From the NCBI RefSeq assembly GCF_002752165.1, contig NZ_MOMB01000060.1:1-58488 (forward strand): 58,488 bases of DNA, read 5' to 3'. The translations under genes and the position numbers were made by a program. The DNA comes from Erwinia sp. OLFS4. Lineage in GTDB: Bacteria > Pseudomonadota > Gammaproteobacteria > Enterobacterales > Enterobacteriaceae. Below the pieces are notes generated by a model. The model saw only the letters and a list, made by a program, of their open reading frames with translations. It made no database searches and was not told where the DNA came from. Below are positions 47,274 through 57,192 of this stretch, piece by piece. Every line of letters starts with the position of its first letter. The stretch's first letter is position 1.

Positions 47274-47293
47274 CATAACCTGGCAGACTGCTC

Positions 47294-48175
47294 ATGGATC
47301 TACGCGACCTTAAATTATTTCTTCATCTGGCGGAAAGTCGCCATTTTGGCCGCACCGCACGCGCGATGCATGTCAGCCCCTCAACGCTATCGCGTCAGAT
47401 TCAACGCATAGAAGAGGAGCTGGGCCAGTTTCTGTTTTTACGTGATAACCGCACGGTGACGCTCACCGAAGCCGGCGAGCAGTTACGGCAGTTCGCACAA
47501 CAAACGCTGCTGCAATATCAGCAAATGCGCCATACCCTCGCCCAGCATGGTCCATCGCTGAGCGGTGAACTGCATCTGTTTTGTTCCGTTACCGCCGCAT
47601 ACAGCCACCTTCCACCCATTCTCGACCGTTTTCGCGCCGAACATCCGCTGGTTGAAATCAAACTCACCACCGGGGATGCAGCCGATGCCGTAGAAAAAGT
47701 ACAGTCCGCCGAGGCCGATCTGGCCATCGCTGGCCGGCCAGAAAATCTGCCGGCCAGTATCGACTTTATTCCTCTGGGACTTATTCCGCTGATTCTGATT
47801 GCTCCGGCGCTACCCTGCCCGGTACGCACTCTGGCTACCGAAGAAAATCCGGACTGGTCACAGGTGCCTTTTATCCTGCCGGAACAGGGACCCGCTCGCC
47901 AGCGTATCGATCTCTGGCTACGCCGTGAACGCATCAGTGCACCCCAGATCTATGCCACGGTATCCGGTCATGAAGCCATTGTGTCAATGGTTGCACTGGG
48001 TTGTGGAATTGCCCTGCTCCCCGATGTGGTACTGGAAAACAGCCCTGAGCCGGTGCGTAACCGTATCCTCGATCTGGGCCATGCTGCCTCGGTCGCCCCT
48101 TTCGAACTGGGAGTCTGCGTGCAGAAACAGCGGCTCAGCGAGCCGCCGATTGCTGCATTCTGGAGCATTCTGTGA
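47294..48175 (+). CDS. ilvY: LysR-family activator of ilvC
   Basis: A 293-residue LysR protein clearly homologous to E. coli IlvY (297). The helix-turn-helix segment SRHFGRTARAMHVSPSTLSR lies at about 16-35, followed by SLSGELHLFCSVTAAYSHLP and GHEAIVSMVALGCGIALLPD. It activates ilvC when its inducers acetolactate or acetohydroxybutyrate are present. It is divergent from ilvC and its stop touches the ilvA stop on the other strand with no intervening base. No clear Shine-Dalgarno precedes the ATG. Confidence 0.96.
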   Translation: MDLRDLKLFLHLAESRHFGRTARAMHVSPSTLSRQIQRIEEELGQFLFLRDNRTVTLTEAGEQLRQFAQQTLLQYQQMRHTLAQHGPSLSGELHLFCSVTAAYSHLPPILDRFRAEHPLVEIKLTTGDAADAVEKVQSAEADLAIAGRPENLPASIDFIPLGLIPLILIAPALPCPVRTLATEENPDWSQVPFILPEQGPARQRIDLWLRRERISAPQIYATVSGHEAIVSMVALGCGIALLPDVVLENSPEPVRNRILDLGHAASVAPFELGVCVQKQRLSEPPIAAFWSIL

Positions 48176-49723
48176 TCAGCTTCCCGCCAGAAAAAAACGA
48201 AATGACGGGTTACTGGTTTCATCATGATAATCATAACCCAGCGCCGCCAGATGCTGTTCGAAGCGGGGTTCCGCCTCTCCCAGCTCAAATGCTGCCAGTA
48301 CCCGCCCGAAGTCGGTACCATGGCTACGATAGTGAAATAAAGAGATATTCCAGTGTGTCCCAAGGGTTTGCAAAAATTTCAGCAACGCTCCGGGCGCTTC
48401 AGGAAATTCAAAACTATAAAGCCGTTCCTGCAATGGTTTGGAAGGACGGCCGCCCACCATATAGCGTACGTGTAGCTTGGCCATCTCATCGTCAGAGAGG
48501 TCAACGACGTTATACCCCCCTTGCCTTAGCTGGCGAATAATCTCCGCGCGCTCTTCCAGACCACGCCTCAGGTGCACACCAACAAAAATACAGGCGTCTT
48601 TTTCATTGGCATAGCGGTAGTTGAACTCAGTGACTGAACGACCGCCCAGTAGCTGACAGAAGTTAAGAAAACTCCCCTGTTTTTCCGGAATGGTCACCGC
48701 CAGCAGCGCTTCACGCTGTTCACCCAGTTCGCAACGCTCAGAAACGTAACGCAAGCCGTGAAAGTTTACGTTGGCCCCGGAAAGGACATGGGCCAGACGC
48801 TCACCCCGCAGATTATGCTGCTGAATGTACTTTTTCATCCCTGCCAGCGCCAGCGCCCCGGACGGCTCGGCCACCGCACGCACATCTTCGAACAGGTCTT
48901 TCATGGCAGCGCAAATGGCGTCGCTATCCACGGTAATAATGTCGTCGATATATGACTGACACAGACGGAAGGTTTCATCACCAATGCGCTTAACCGCAAC
49001 GCCTTCAGCAAACAGCCCCACGCGCGGCAAATCCACAGGCTCGCCGGCCAGTAAAGCCGCTTTCAGACAGGCCGAGTCTTCCGATTCCACCGCAATAACT
49101 TTAATTTGTGGCATCAGCTGCTTTATCAACACGGCCACACCCGCCGCCAGGCCACCGCCGCCAACCGGCACAAATATCCGGTCAAGGTGTGCATCCTGTT
49201 GTAAAAGCTCCATGGCCAGCGTGCCCTGGCCGGCAATGACTGCCGGGTGGTCAAACGGCGGTACAAAGGTATAGCCTTCAGCGTGCGCCAGTTCAATCGC
49301 TTTGGCTTTTGCCTCGTCAAAATTAGCGCCGAAAAGATACGCCTCGCCACCAAACGCCCGCACGGCATCTACTTTAATGTCTGCGGTCGCCAGCGGCATC
49401 ACAATCAGCGATTTAATACCCAGTCTCGTGGCCGACAGCGCCACGCCCTGAGCATGGTTACCCGCCGAGGCGGTGATTACCCCCCGCACTTTCTGTTCTT
49501 CACTTAATCCAGCAATCATGGCGTAGGCGCCACGCAGCTTAAAGCTATGTACCGGCTGCCGGTCTTCGCGTTTAACCAGAATGGTATTACTCAGACGAGA
49601 AGAGAGCTTCTCCATCTTTTCCAGTGGCGTCACCTGCGCTACTTCGTATACCGGCGAACGTAATACCGCCCGCAGATATTCCGCTCCGCAAGGATTTGCA
49701 GGTAGCGGTTGAGATTGAGCCAT
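48176..49723 (-). CDS. ilvA: Threonine deaminase, biosynthetic
   Basis: A 515-residue enzyme (E. coli 514). The PLP lysine is in VHSFKLRGAYAM (about residue 62), the phosphate loop region is VPVGGGGLAAGVAV and the serine-binding ASAGNHAQGVALSA is near 85. The C-terminal two ACT-like domains (about 325-515) bind isoleucine (inhibitor) and valine. It converts threonine to 2-oxobutanoate, the first step to isoleucine. Starts 6 bases after the ilvD stop in the ilvLGMEDA operon. Confidence 0.97.
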   Translation of the reverse strand: MAQSQPLPANPCGAEYLRAVLRSPVYEVAQVTPLEKMEKLSSRLSNTILVKREDRQPVHSFKLRGAYAMIAGLSEEQKVRGVITASAGNHAQGVALSATRLGIKSLIVMPLATADIKVDAVRAFGGEAYLFGANFDEAKAKAIELAHAEGYTFVPPFDHPAVIAGQGTLAMELLQQDAHLDRIFVPVGGGGLAAGVAVLIKQLMPQIKVIAVESEDSACLKAALLAGEPVDLPRVGLFAEGVAVKRIGDETFRLCQSYIDDIITVDSDAICAAMKDLFEDVRAVAEPSGALALAGMKKYIQQHNLRGERLAHVLSGANVNFHGLRYVSERCELGEQREALLAVTIPEKQGSFLNFCQLLGGRSVTEFNYRYANEKDACIFVGVHLRRGLEERAEIIRQLRQGGYNVVDLSDDEMAKLHVRYMVGGRPSKPLQERLYSFEFPEAPGALLKFLQTLGTHWNISLFHYRSHGTDFGRVLAAFELGEAEPRFEQHLAALGYDYHDETSNPSFRFFLAGS

Positions 49724-49729
49724 AATCCT

Positions 49730-51580
49730 TTAGCCTCCCAGTTTACTCTTGTCGCGTACGGCCCCTTTATCAGCGCTGGTTGCCAGTGACGCATAGGCTC
49801 GCAGGGCAAAAGAGACGTCACGCTGACGATTGCGTGGCGTATACGCTGCGTCACCACGCGCCTGTTGCGCCTCACGCCGGGCGTGTAATTCCCTTTCCGC
49901 CACGTCCAGCTGGATAGCACGACCTGGGATATCGATATCGATCATATCGCCGTCTTCCACCAGTGCGATGGTGCCGCCATTGGCCGCCTCTGGCGACGCG
50001 TGGCCAATAGACAACCCCGATGTACCGCCAGAAAAACGCCCGTCAGTAATCAGCGCACAGCTTTTACCCAGTCCCATCGATTTAAGGTAAGTGGTCGGAT
50101 AAAGCATTTCCTGCATTCCCGGTCCGCCTTTGGGGCCTTCATAACGAATCACCACCACGTCGCCGGCAACCACTTTGCCGCCGAGAATAGCGTCTACCGC
50201 GTCTTCCTGGCTTTCATACACTTTGGCTGGTCCACGAAATTTAAGGATCTCTTTATCCACACCGGCGGTTTTGACGATACAGCCATCTTCAGCCAGATTG
50301 CCATACAGCACCGCCAGCCCTCCGTCCTGCGAATAGGCATGCTCGCGTGAACGGATACAGCCTGCTTTGCGGTCGTCGTCAACGCTGTCCCAGCGACAAT
50401 CCTGCGAAAAAGCCTGGGTGGTACGGATACCCGCCGGCCCGGCGCGGAACATGGTTTTTACCGCCGCACTGTCGGTCAGCATAATGTCATAATGGTTCAG
50501 CGTTTCACGCAGGGTGGTTCCCAGGACATTGTTCACCGAGGTATCCAGCAGACCGGCGCGATCTAATTCGCCCAGAATGCCCATTACCCCACCGGCGCGG
50601 TGCACGTCTTCCATGTGATATTTCTGGGTGCTCGGTGCCACCTTGCACAAATGGGGAACTTTGCGGGACAGGCGATCGATATCGGAGATATTAAAATCAA
50701 TCTCCCCTTCCTGCGCCGCTGCCAGCAGGTGCAGCACGGTGTTGGTCGATCCACCCATGGCAATGTCCAGCGTCATGGCGTTTTCAAACGCTGGCTTAGC
50801 GGCAATGTTGCGCGGCAGAACGCTGCTGTCATCCTGTTCGTAATAACGTTTGGCCAGGCTAACAATCCGCTCACCGGCAGACAAAAACAGCTGTTTACGA
50901 TCGGCATGTGTCGCCAGCAGCGATCCATTTCCCGGCTGAGACAGTCCCAGTGCTTCGGTCAGGCAGTTCATCGAGTTGGCCGTAAACATCCCCGAACAGG
51001 AACCACAGGTCGGGCAGGCTGAACGTTCAATTTGTTCACTGTCAGCATCGCTGACGTTGGGGTTGGCTCCCTGGATCATCGCATCCACCAAATCCAGCTT
51101 AATCAGCTGATTGGACAGTTTGGTCTTGCCAGCTTCCATCGGCCCACCGGAAACAAAAATGGCCGGAATATTCAGGCGCAATGCGGCCATAAGCATTCCT
51201 GGCGTGATTTTATCGCAGTTAGAAATACACACCATGGCATCGGCACAATGTGCGTTCACCATATATTCAACAGAGTCGGCGATCAGTTCACGTGAAGGCA
51301 GGGAATACAGCATGCCACCGTGTCCCATGGCGATACCATCGTCAACCGCGATGGTATTAAACTCTTTGGCCACGCCGCCAGCAGCTTCAATTTGTTCTGC
51401 GACCAGTTTCCCCAAATCGCGTAGATGAACGTGACCCGGCACGAACTGTGTAAAGGAGTTGACCACCGCGATAATCGGCTTGCCGAAATCATCGTCGGTC
51501 ATGCCGGTCGCACGCCACAAAGCGCGGGCACCGGCCATATTACGGCCGTGGGTGGTGGTAGCGGAACGATACTTAGGCAT
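49730..51580 (-). CDS. ilvD: Dihydroxy-acid dehydratase
   Basis: A 616-residue iron-sulfur enzyme, the same length as E. coli IlvD. Cluster cysteines lie in [13 protein letters not shown] (about 117-129) and [19 protein letters not shown] (about 193-211). The C-terminal part has [20 protein letters not shown]. It dehydrates the diol acids to 2-oxoisovalerate and 2-oxo-3-methylvalerate. Preceded by ilvE after 105 bases and followed closely by ilvA. Confidence 0.97.
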   Translation of the reverse strand: MPKYRSATTTHGRNMAGARALWRATGMTDDDFGKPIIAVVNSFTQFVPGHVHLRDLGKLVAEQIEAAGGVAKEFNTIAVDDGIAMGHGGMLYSLPSRELIADSVEYMVNAHCADAMVCISNCDKITPGMLMAALRLNIPAIFVSGGPMEAGKTKLSNQLIKLDLVDAMIQGANPNVSDADSEQIERSACPTCGSCSGMFTANSMNCLTEALGLSQPGNGSLLATHADRKQLFLSAGERIVSLAKRYYEQDDSSVLPRNIAAKPAFENAMTLDIAMGGSTNTVLHLLAAAQEGEIDFNISDIDRLSRKVPHLCKVAPSTQKYHMEDVHRAGGVMGILGELDRAGLLDTSVNNVLGTTLRETLNHYDIMLTDSAAVKTMFRAGPAGIRTTQAFSQDCRWDSVDDDRKAGCIRSREHAYSQDGGLAVLYGNLAEDGCIVKTAGVDKEILKFRGPAKVYESQEDAVDAILGGKVVAGDVVVIRYEGPKGGPGMQEMLYPTTYLKSMGLGKSCALITDGRFSGGTSGLSIGHASPEAANGGTIALVEDGDMIDIDIPGRAIQLDVAERELHARREAQQARGDAAYTPRNRQRDVSFALRAYASLATSADKGAVRDKSKLGG

Positions 51581-51685
51581 GCTCTGTTTACTCCAGTTTT
51601 AATAATGGGCGGGCCTGCCGGTCACATTTTGTCTCTGGCAAGGTGCATTAAAAGCCGGCGAGCGGCCCGCAAAATCAGGTGGTTA

Positions 51686-52615
51686 TTATCGGTTTACCGC
51701 ATCCAGCCAACCCCATTTATCGGCTGTTTCGCCGGTGAACAGACCAAAGAACGCTTTCTGAATACGTTCCGTCACCGGCCCACGCTTACCAGCGCCAATC
51801 TGAATACCATCAACGCTGCGTACCGGCGTAATTTCTGCGGCGGTGCCGGACATGAAAACTTCATCGGCCAGATAGAGTGACTCTCGCGACAGCACCTGTT
51901 CACGCACCTCAATACCGACATCCTTTGCCAGGGTAATAATTGCATCACGGGTGATACCAGGCAGCGCTGAAGAGCTGAACGGCGGGGTAAACAGGATGCC
52001 ATCTTTGACTTCAAACAGGTTTTCACCCGCGCCTTCGGAAATATAGCCGTTGGTGTCCAGCGCAATACCTTCCTGGTAGCCGTGCCGGCGCGCTTCGCTA
52101 CCAACCAGCAGAGAAGAGAGATAATTACCGCCGGCTTTAGCCGCTGTCGGCAAGGTATTTGGTGCCACCCGATTCCACGAAGAGACCATCGCGCTGATCC
52201 CCTGTTCAAGCGCTTCCGGTCCCAGATAGGCGCCCCAGGGAAACGCAGCAATAATAATATCGGTGGTAAAGCCGTCCGGCGGATTCACACCCAGCCCGAC
52301 ATCGCCAACGAAAGCCAGCGGACGAATATACGCGCTTTTCAGGTTATTTTTTCGTAATACCTCACGACAGGCGTCCATCAGCTGATCAATGCTGTATTTG
52401 ATGGGCAGACGATAAATTTTTGCCGAGTCGTGCAGGCGCTGCATATGTTCGCGATGACGGAAGACAGCCGGACCTTTGTGAGTATCGTAGCAACGTACCC
52501 CTTCAAATACCGAGGTGCCGTAATGCAGGGCGTGAGACATGACGCTGACTTTTGCCTCTTCCCATTTAACCATCTCACCATTGAACCAGATAAAGTCAGC
52601 TTTTTTCGTCGACAT
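51686..52615 (-). CDS. ilvE: Branched-chain amino acid aminotransferase
   Basis: A 309-residue fold-type IV PLP enzyme, the same length as E. coli IlvE. The PLP lysine is in TAAKAGGNYLSSLL (about residue 160), and SHALHYGTSVFEGVRCYDT and ISEGAGENLFEVKDG are signature pieces. It carries out the last transamination to valine, isoleucine and leucine. 85 bases downstream of ilvM. Confidence 0.97.
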   Translation of the reverse strand: MSTKKADFIWFNGEMVKWEEAKVSVMSHALHYGTSVFEGVRCYDTHKGPAVFRHREHMQRLHDSAKIYRLPIKYSIDQLMDACREVLRKNNLKSAYIRPLAFVGDVGLGVNPPDGFTTDIIIAAFPWGAYLGPEALEQGISAMVSSWNRVAPNTLPTAAKAGGNYLSSLLVGSEARRHGYQEGIALDTNGYISEGAGENLFEVKDGILFTPPFSSSALPGITRDAIITLAKDVGIEVREQVLSRESLYLADEVFMSGTAAEITPVRSVDGIQIGAGKRGPVTERIQKAFFGLFTGETADKWGWLDAVNR

Positions 52616-52700
52616 TCTTTATTCCTTTCGCGACAGGCGCGGTATGTTATGTTGTTTATTATCAGTACATCTGTGCGATCCAGCCGCTATATGCGAGCGA

Positions 52701-52958
52701 TCATGCACGAATTTGTTGCGATGCCTGCTGCTGAACTTCCACGCAGGCGACATCCATCAGTTTGCGTAACTGCGTTGACAGTAAATCGACAGGGCGCTGA
52801 CTGGCAATGGTCATTTCAATATTAATGTTGTCGGCATTACTGGTGCTCGCCATGTTCATAGTACATACCGTAAAGCCACGGTGACGGACGACACGTAAAA
52901 TGCGTTCAAGTATTTCCGGACGAAAGCGCGCTTCGATAGACAATTGATGCTGCATCAT
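52701..52958 (-). CDS. ilvM: Acetolactate synthase II small regulatory subunit
   Basis: An 85-residue ACT-domain subunit (E. coli IlvM 87) starting [19 protein letters not shown] and containing [14 protein letters not shown]. It pairs with IlvG to form the valine-resistant acetohydroxyacid synthase II. The ATG overlaps the ilvG stop by 4 bases (ATGA), so the two are translationally coupled. Confidence 0.96.
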   Translation of the reverse strand: MMQHQLSIEARFRPEILERILRVVRHRGFTVCTMNMASTSNADNINIEMTIASQRPVDLLSTQLRKLMDVACVEVQQQASQQIRA

Positions 52959-54601
52959 AAGATTTTCTCCATCATATTTTCGTTGCTGGCTCCCGGCGGA
53001 ACCAGCGGCCAGACGTTTTCATGTTCGTCAATGGCGACATGTAGCAGATAGGGTCCTTTACTGTGCAGCAACGCGTCTAATGCGGCGTCAACCTGCTGTT
53101 TTTCACTAATACGCTGGCCCGGTATGCCAAAGGCGCTGGCCAGCGTCAGGAAATCGGGATTATCGGAAAGATTGGTTTCACTGTAGCGCCCGGAAAAGAA
53201 CAGCTGCTGCCACTGGCGCACCATGCCAAGGCGCTGGTTATCCAGCAGGAGAATTTTTACCGGCAGCTGTTTGCGCTTGATGGTGCCGAGCTCCTGCACA
53301 TTCATCATAAAAGACCCGTCACCGGAAATGCAGATCACCACATCATCCGGCCGGGCTATCTGTGCACCTACCGCTGCGGGCAGACCAAACCCCATAGTGC
53401 CAAGCCCGCTGGACGTAATAAAATTTTCCGGGCGCGTGAAACGCATATGCTGTGCCGCCCACATTTGATGTTGTCCAACGTCGGTTGTGACTATCGACGA
53501 ATCTGCTTTGCGATCAGAAAGCTGCTTTAACAACAACGGAGCGAAAATAGCCGAACCCGGGTGATCATAACGCCAGTGGTGCGTTTTCTTCAGCCTTTGC
53601 ACCTCGTCACGCCAGTCGGCAATGAACAGGGGCTGTGCCAGGGCCGGCAACAGTGCGTTGATATCGCCCTGGATGGCAATATGCGCCCGGCGTAATTTGT
53701 TCAGTTCAGCCGGGTCAATATCAAGATGAATTACCGCCGCATGGGGCGCAAAAGTATCCAGCTTCCCGGTCACCCGGTCATCAAAACGCGCCCCCACCGC
53801 TAACAGCAAATCACACTGTTGCACCGCCAGGTTGGCTGCTTTTCCGCCGTGCATCCCCAGCATTCCCAGATAACAGGCATCGTCAGGATTTGGTGCACCC
53901 AGCCCTTTTAACGTCGCCACTGATGGGATACCGGTGAGGGCAGTAAACTCACGTAACGCCTGCACCGCACCGGCGATACCCACCCCGCCCCCTACATACA
54001 AAACGGGCTTTTTCGCTTGCGCCAGCATGTTACGTGCAGAATTGAGTTGATGATCGGGCGTGAGGGGTTGGGCTTCAACGGGTATCAGATGCGGGTCAAA
54101 GTTGTGGCTGGATAACTGAATGTCTTTAGGGATATCAATCAACACCGGCCCCGGTCGACCGGAGGTTGCAATCGCGAACGCTTCGGCCATGATCACCGGC
54201 AACTGGTCAGGAGATTGCACCAAAAAACTGTGTTTAGTACAGGCCAATGACATGCCGAGCATATCGATCTCCTGAAACGCATCGGTGCCAATAAACCCGG
54301 AAGAGACCTGCCCGGTAATGGCCACGACGGGAACGGAATCCATCAGCGCATCCGCCAGTCCGGTTATCAGATTTGTCGCCCCCGGACCAGAAGTCGCAAT
54401 ACATACCCCGACCCGGCCGGTGGCGCGAGCATAGCCAATAGCCGCCATGGCCGCACCCTGTTCATGACGACACAGCAGGTGTTCAACGCCGCCATCATAG
54501 AGCGCGTCATAAACAGGCATTATTGCGCCACCCGGATAACCAAACACGGTTTCAACCCCCTGCGCGCGTAATGCTTGTACTACCCACTGTGCACCTGTCA
54601 T
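52955..54601 (-). CDS. ilvG: Acetolactate synthase II large subunit (intact)
   Basis: A 548-residue ThDP enzyme. The catalytic Glu is in [19 protein letters not shown] (about 47), and the ThDP-binding motif starts [17 protein letters not shown] near 424 and ends at [10 protein letters not shown]. It makes acetolactate and acetohydroxybutyrate. The frame is uninterrupted, unlike the frameshifted E. coli K-12 ilvG, so a valine-insensitive synthase should be active. The ATG at 54601 has GGGAG 7 bases upstream and matches MxGAQWVV. A start at 54637 is not supported. Confidence 0.97.
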   Translation of the reverse strand: MTGAQWVVQALRAQGVETVFGYPGGAIMPVYDALYDGGVEHLLCRHEQGAAMAAIGYARATGRVGVCIATSGPGATNLITGLADALMDSVPVVAITGQVSSGFIGTDAFQEIDMLGMSLACTKHSFLVQSPDQLPVIMAEAFAIATSGRPGPVLIDIPKDIQLSSHNFDPHLIPVEAQPLTPDHQLNSARNMLAQAKKPVLYVGGGVGIAGAVQALREFTALTGIPSVATLKGLGAPNPDDACYLGMLGMHGGKAANLAVQQCDLLLAVGARFDDRVTGKLDTFAPHAAVIHLDIDPAELNKLRRAHIAIQGDINALLPALAQPLFIADWRDEVQRLKKTHHWRYDHPGSAIFAPLLLKQLSDRKADSSIVTTDVGQHQMWAAQHMRFTRPENFITSSGLGTMGFGLPAAVGAQIARPDDVVICISGDGSFMMNVQELGTIKRKQLPVKILLLDNQRLGMVRQWQQLFFSGRYSETNLSDNPDFLTLASAFGIPGQRISEKQQVDAALDALLHSKGPYLLHVAIDEHENVWPLVPPGASNENMMEKIL

Positions 54602-54685
54602 TGCTATTCTCCCGTGTTTTTGCGGGAACAACAGCATTTTATGCTAGTTATCATGATGTGTTCCTTATGACTAAAATTGAGTGAT

Positions 54686-54719
54686 AAAAAAAACCCCCGG
54701 ACCTTTCGGTGCGGGGGTT
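54686..54719 (-). terminator. ilv attenuator terminator
   Basis: Minus strand: AACCCCCGCACC, loop GAAA, GGTCCGGGGGTT, followed by a run of eight T. A 12-bp stem with one mismatch, between ilvL and ilvG. With the ilvL peptide it forms the classical attenuator controlled by charged Ile, Val and Leu tRNAs. Confidence 0.9.
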
Positions 54720-54741
54720 CTTTAGAAAATCGGCTTGTTTA

Positions 54742-54840
54742 TTAAGCCTTTGTTCCTCCGAGCGTAGCCCCGCACGGCGTGATAATAATCACGACGACGC
54801 GAATGACGACTAGGCTGACGACTCGTAGAACGGCTTTCAT
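54742..54840 (-). CDS. ilvL: ilv operon leader peptide (32 residues)
   Basis: A 32-codon peptide starting MKAVLRVVSLVVIRVVVIII and ending GTKA, one for one comparable with E. coli IlvL. It has a dense run of Val, Leu and Ile codons (13 of the first 20), so ribosome stalling there reports shortage of the branched-chain amino acids. It lies 23 bases before the attenuator stem. Codons include rare CTA for Leu, as expected for sensitive stalling. Confidence 0.93.
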   Translation of the reverse strand: MKAVLRVVSLVVIRVVVIIITPCGATLGGTKA

Positions 54841-55169
54841 CTGGACTCGAATAACTCGTTTGTTCGAAGTAATGCCTACAGAGTTATCACAGTTTTCATC
54901 AATACTTCAACTTTTTTTTGACATTGCCAGCGCGCATTGCAAAAAAACATCTTATAAAACAATCGCAATACCATAATTGAATTTTTCTCATTACGACAGG
55001 GGCGTAATGATTCAGCACATTTTCGCAGCGCCAGTAGCCAGCCTGCTCTCACAGGTCAGAGTCAGTTTTCAGCAAAAACAACAACGGCTGCGAGCGGTCC
55101 CGCAAACCCTTATCTTGCCTGTCGGTTTCCGGCGCGCTTTGCGCCAGACTGACCGAAAGGAGTCACCGT
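54841..55169. other. Divergent region between ilvL and yifB
   Basis: 329 bases without a supported gene. They hold the ilv promoter (listed separately), A/T tracts upstream of it near 54911-54955, and a GGCGC-GCTTT-GCGCC hairpin (55131-55145) just before the yifB ribosome site. A 78-codon frame at 54977-55213 overlaps the yifB start in another frame and looks non-coding. Confidence 0.45.
54882..54910 (-). promoter_or_regulatory. Candidate ilvLGMEDA promoter
   Basis: Minus strand -35 TTGAAG (54905-54910), 17-base spacer, -10 ATAACT (54882-54887) preceded by TGTG. Transcription would start about 35 bases before the ilvL ATG. T-rich DNA just upstream could act as an UP element. The -10 box is only fair. 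Confidence 0.45.
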
Positions 55170-56696
55170 ATGTCTTTAGCCCGAATTTATACCCGCGCCG
55201 CCATCGGGGTTGATGCGCCGCTGGTCACTGTTGAAGTGCATATCAGTAACGGTTTGCCGGCCTTTACCCTGGTTGGCCTGCCGGAAACAACGGTAAAAGA
55301 AGCCCGCGATCGGGTACGCAGTGCCATTATTAATAGCGGTTTTTCATTTCCTGCCCGGCGCATTACCGTCAATCTGGCGCCGGCGGATTTACCCAAAGAA
55401 GGGGGACGCTATGATTTACCTATTGCCATGGCCATTCTTAGCGCTTCCGATCAGATACCTGCCGAACGCCTGAGTGATTATGAGTTCGTCGGCGAACTGG
55501 CGCTGACCGGTGAACTACGCTATGTCCAGGGCGCCATTCCGGCAGCCATAGCCGCCCTGAATGCGAGGCGCCAGCTTATTCTGTCAGTGATCAATCAACG
55601 TGAAGTCGGTCTGATCGGTCAGGGTAAGAGCCTGGTCGCTCACCATTTACAGGAAATAAGCAGCTTTTTCCATGGCAGCCCGCCTCTGCCAGAAGCAATT
55701 GTCCCGCCACCGGATCCCCCCAATGATGCGGACTTCCCCTGTCTGACGGATATCATTGGTCAGCAACAGGCTAAACGCGCGCTGGAGATAGCCGCGGCAG
55801 GCGGCCATAACTTATTATTACTGGGGCCTCCCGGTACCGGTAAAACCATGCTGGCTACACGCCTGGCGGGCTTATTACCGGCGTTAAGCGAGCAGGAGGC
55901 GCTGGAGAGTGCGGCCATTATCAGTCTGGTCAGCAACGCCCCCCTCTGGCAAAAATGGCGCCAGAGGCCATTCAGAGCACCTCATCACACGGCTTCCCGT
56001 TATGCGCTGATTGGCGGTGGTGCCATCCCGCGCCCAGGTGAGATCTCACTCGCGCATCATGGCATTTTGTTTCTCGACGAATTGCCAGAGTTTGGCCGTA
56101 GTACGCTGGACTCACTACGTGAACCCCTGGAATCAGGGGAAATTCATCTCTCACGATCGCGCGCTAAAGTGACCTATCCCGCGCGTTTTCAACTGATTGC
56201 AGCAATGAATCCCAGCCCCACCGGACACTACGCCGGGCAGCACAATCGGGCCTCACCACAACAGACATTACGCTATTTTTCACGCCTGTCTGGCCCACTG
56301 CTGGATCGCTTTGATTTATCAATTGAAGTCCCATTACTGCCACCCGGCATGTTGAGCGGTCATGCTGCACGGGGAGATAGCAGTAAAACGGTACGCGCCC
56401 GGGTAAAGCTTGCCAGAGAACGCCAGCTAACCCGCAGCGGTAAAATTAATGCGGCAATGAACAACCAGGACGTCAGCCAGTATTGTGCTATCAGCAGCGC
56501 CGATGCCGCCTGGCTGGAAGAGATTTTTCATCAGTTAGGTTTATCAGTCCGGGCATGGCAGCGCCTGCTTAAAGTCGCCCGGACGCTTGCCGATCTCTGT
56601 GGTGATTTACACATTGAGCGCCACCATTTGCAGGAGGCTATCAGTTATCGGGCGGTGGATCGGTTGCTTATTCACCTAATCAAACAAACCACATAA
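55170..56696 (+). CDS. yifB: Magnesium-chelatase-like AAA+ ATPase, YifB/ComM family
   Basis: A 508-residue AAA+ protein. N-terminal ChlI-like domain (about 1-160, with VGLPETTVKEARDRVRSAI), Walker A LLLLGPPGTGKTMLATRL near 210-227, Walker B GILFLDELPEF near 300 and arginine-rich C-terminal domain. The naturally competent relative ComM drives branch migration during recombination. The role of YifB in enterobacteria is less clear. AAGGAG lies 7 bases before the ATG. Divergent from ilvL, as in E. coli. Confidence 0.95.
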   Translation: MSLARIYTRAAIGVDAPLVTVEVHISNGLPAFTLVGLPETTVKEARDRVRSAIINSGFSFPARRITVNLAPADLPKEGGRYDLPIAMAILSASDQIPAERLSDYEFVGELALTGELRYVQGAIPAAIAALNARRQLILSVINQREVGLIGQGKSLVAHHLQEISSFFHGSPPLPEAIVPPPDPPNDADFPCLTDIIGQQQAKRALEIAAAGGHNLLLLGPPGTGKTMLATRLAGLLPALSEQEALESAAIISLVSNAPLWQKWRQRPFRAPHHTASRYALIGGGAIPRPGEISLAHHGILFLDELPEFGRSTLDSLREPLESGEIHLSRSRAKVTYPARFQLIAAMNPSPTGHYAGQHNRASPQQTLRYFSRLSGPLLDRFDLSIEVPLLPPGMLSGHAARGDSSKTVRARVKLARERQLTRSGKINAAMNNQDVSQYCAISSADAAWLEEIFHQLGLSVRAWQRLLKVARTLADLCGDLHIERHHLQEAISYRAVDRLLIHLIKQTT

Positions 56697-56717
56697 AAAA
56701 GGAGCCTTGCGGCTCCT
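56695..56717 (-). terminator. maoP terminator at convergent yifB/maoP ends
   Basis: Minus strand AGGAGCC, loop GCAA, GGCTCCT, then TTTTT. A 7-bp stem with T-run, starting 16 bases after the maoP stop and overlapping the end of yifB. Confidence 0.85.
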
Positions 56718-56732
56718 CAGATTTAATGCTGG

Positions 56733-57071
56733 TTAATCGTCACTGTCAGAATAATCTTCTATGCTTTCCATCTGGGGTTTACCACCAGAGAGCGTATGGA
56801 AACGTTTAGGCCGCTTAATGCGTGCCATATATTTGCTCCACACGCGTTCAGGTTCTGTTTGAGGCTCACGCAGACCGCGGCAAACCTCAAGGAACTGACG
56901 CTCTTCGTCAGTCACCGGATCACGTTTAGCCAAATCCAGTTCATTAAACGCATAACCGTGACGTTCCAGCAGTTGCGCTTCCTTAATGGTGAAATCACCA
57001 TGGCGGGAAAAACCACGTGGATAATTTTTGTTATCAAAAAAACGATTAGTTGTTGCAAAGCTATCCGCCAT
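56733..57071 (-). CDS. maoP: Ori macrodomain organising protein MaoP
   Basis: A 112-residue DUF413 protein identical in length to E. coli MaoP (YifE). It reads [20 protein letters not shown], then [20 protein letters not shown] and [17 protein letters not shown]. It constrains DNA mobility in the replication-origin macrodomain together with the nearby maoS site. The ATG at 57071 has GGAG 8 bases upstream. A longer frame to 57155 would run over maoS and lacks support. Divergent from hdfR. Confidence 0.95.
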   Translation of the reverse strand: MADSFATTNRFFDNKNYPRGFSRHGDFTIKEAQLLERHGYAFNELDLAKRDPVTDEERQFLEVCRGLREPQTEPERVWSKYMARIKRPKRFHTLSGGKPQMESIEDYSDSDD

Positions 57072-57108
57072 TTTACACGCTCCTGACTCTTCAATGGCCG
57101 TGCTATTT

Positions 57109-57125
57109 ATGGCGCGGAGTATTAG
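57109..57125 (-). promoter_or_regulatory. maoS: maoS site of the Ori macrodomain system
   Basis: ATGGCGCGGAGTATTAG, whose reverse complement CTAATACTCCGCGCCAT is, as I remember it, exactly the 17-base E. coli maoS motif. It lies 38 bases before the maoP start, the same place as in E. coli, in the maoP/hdfR promoter region. Confidence 0.75.
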
Positions 57126-57192
57126 ATAGGCTTGACAGAGTGTAAAACAAAACATTTAAATCATAACGACAAATTATTTTCAGGAGATGGAC

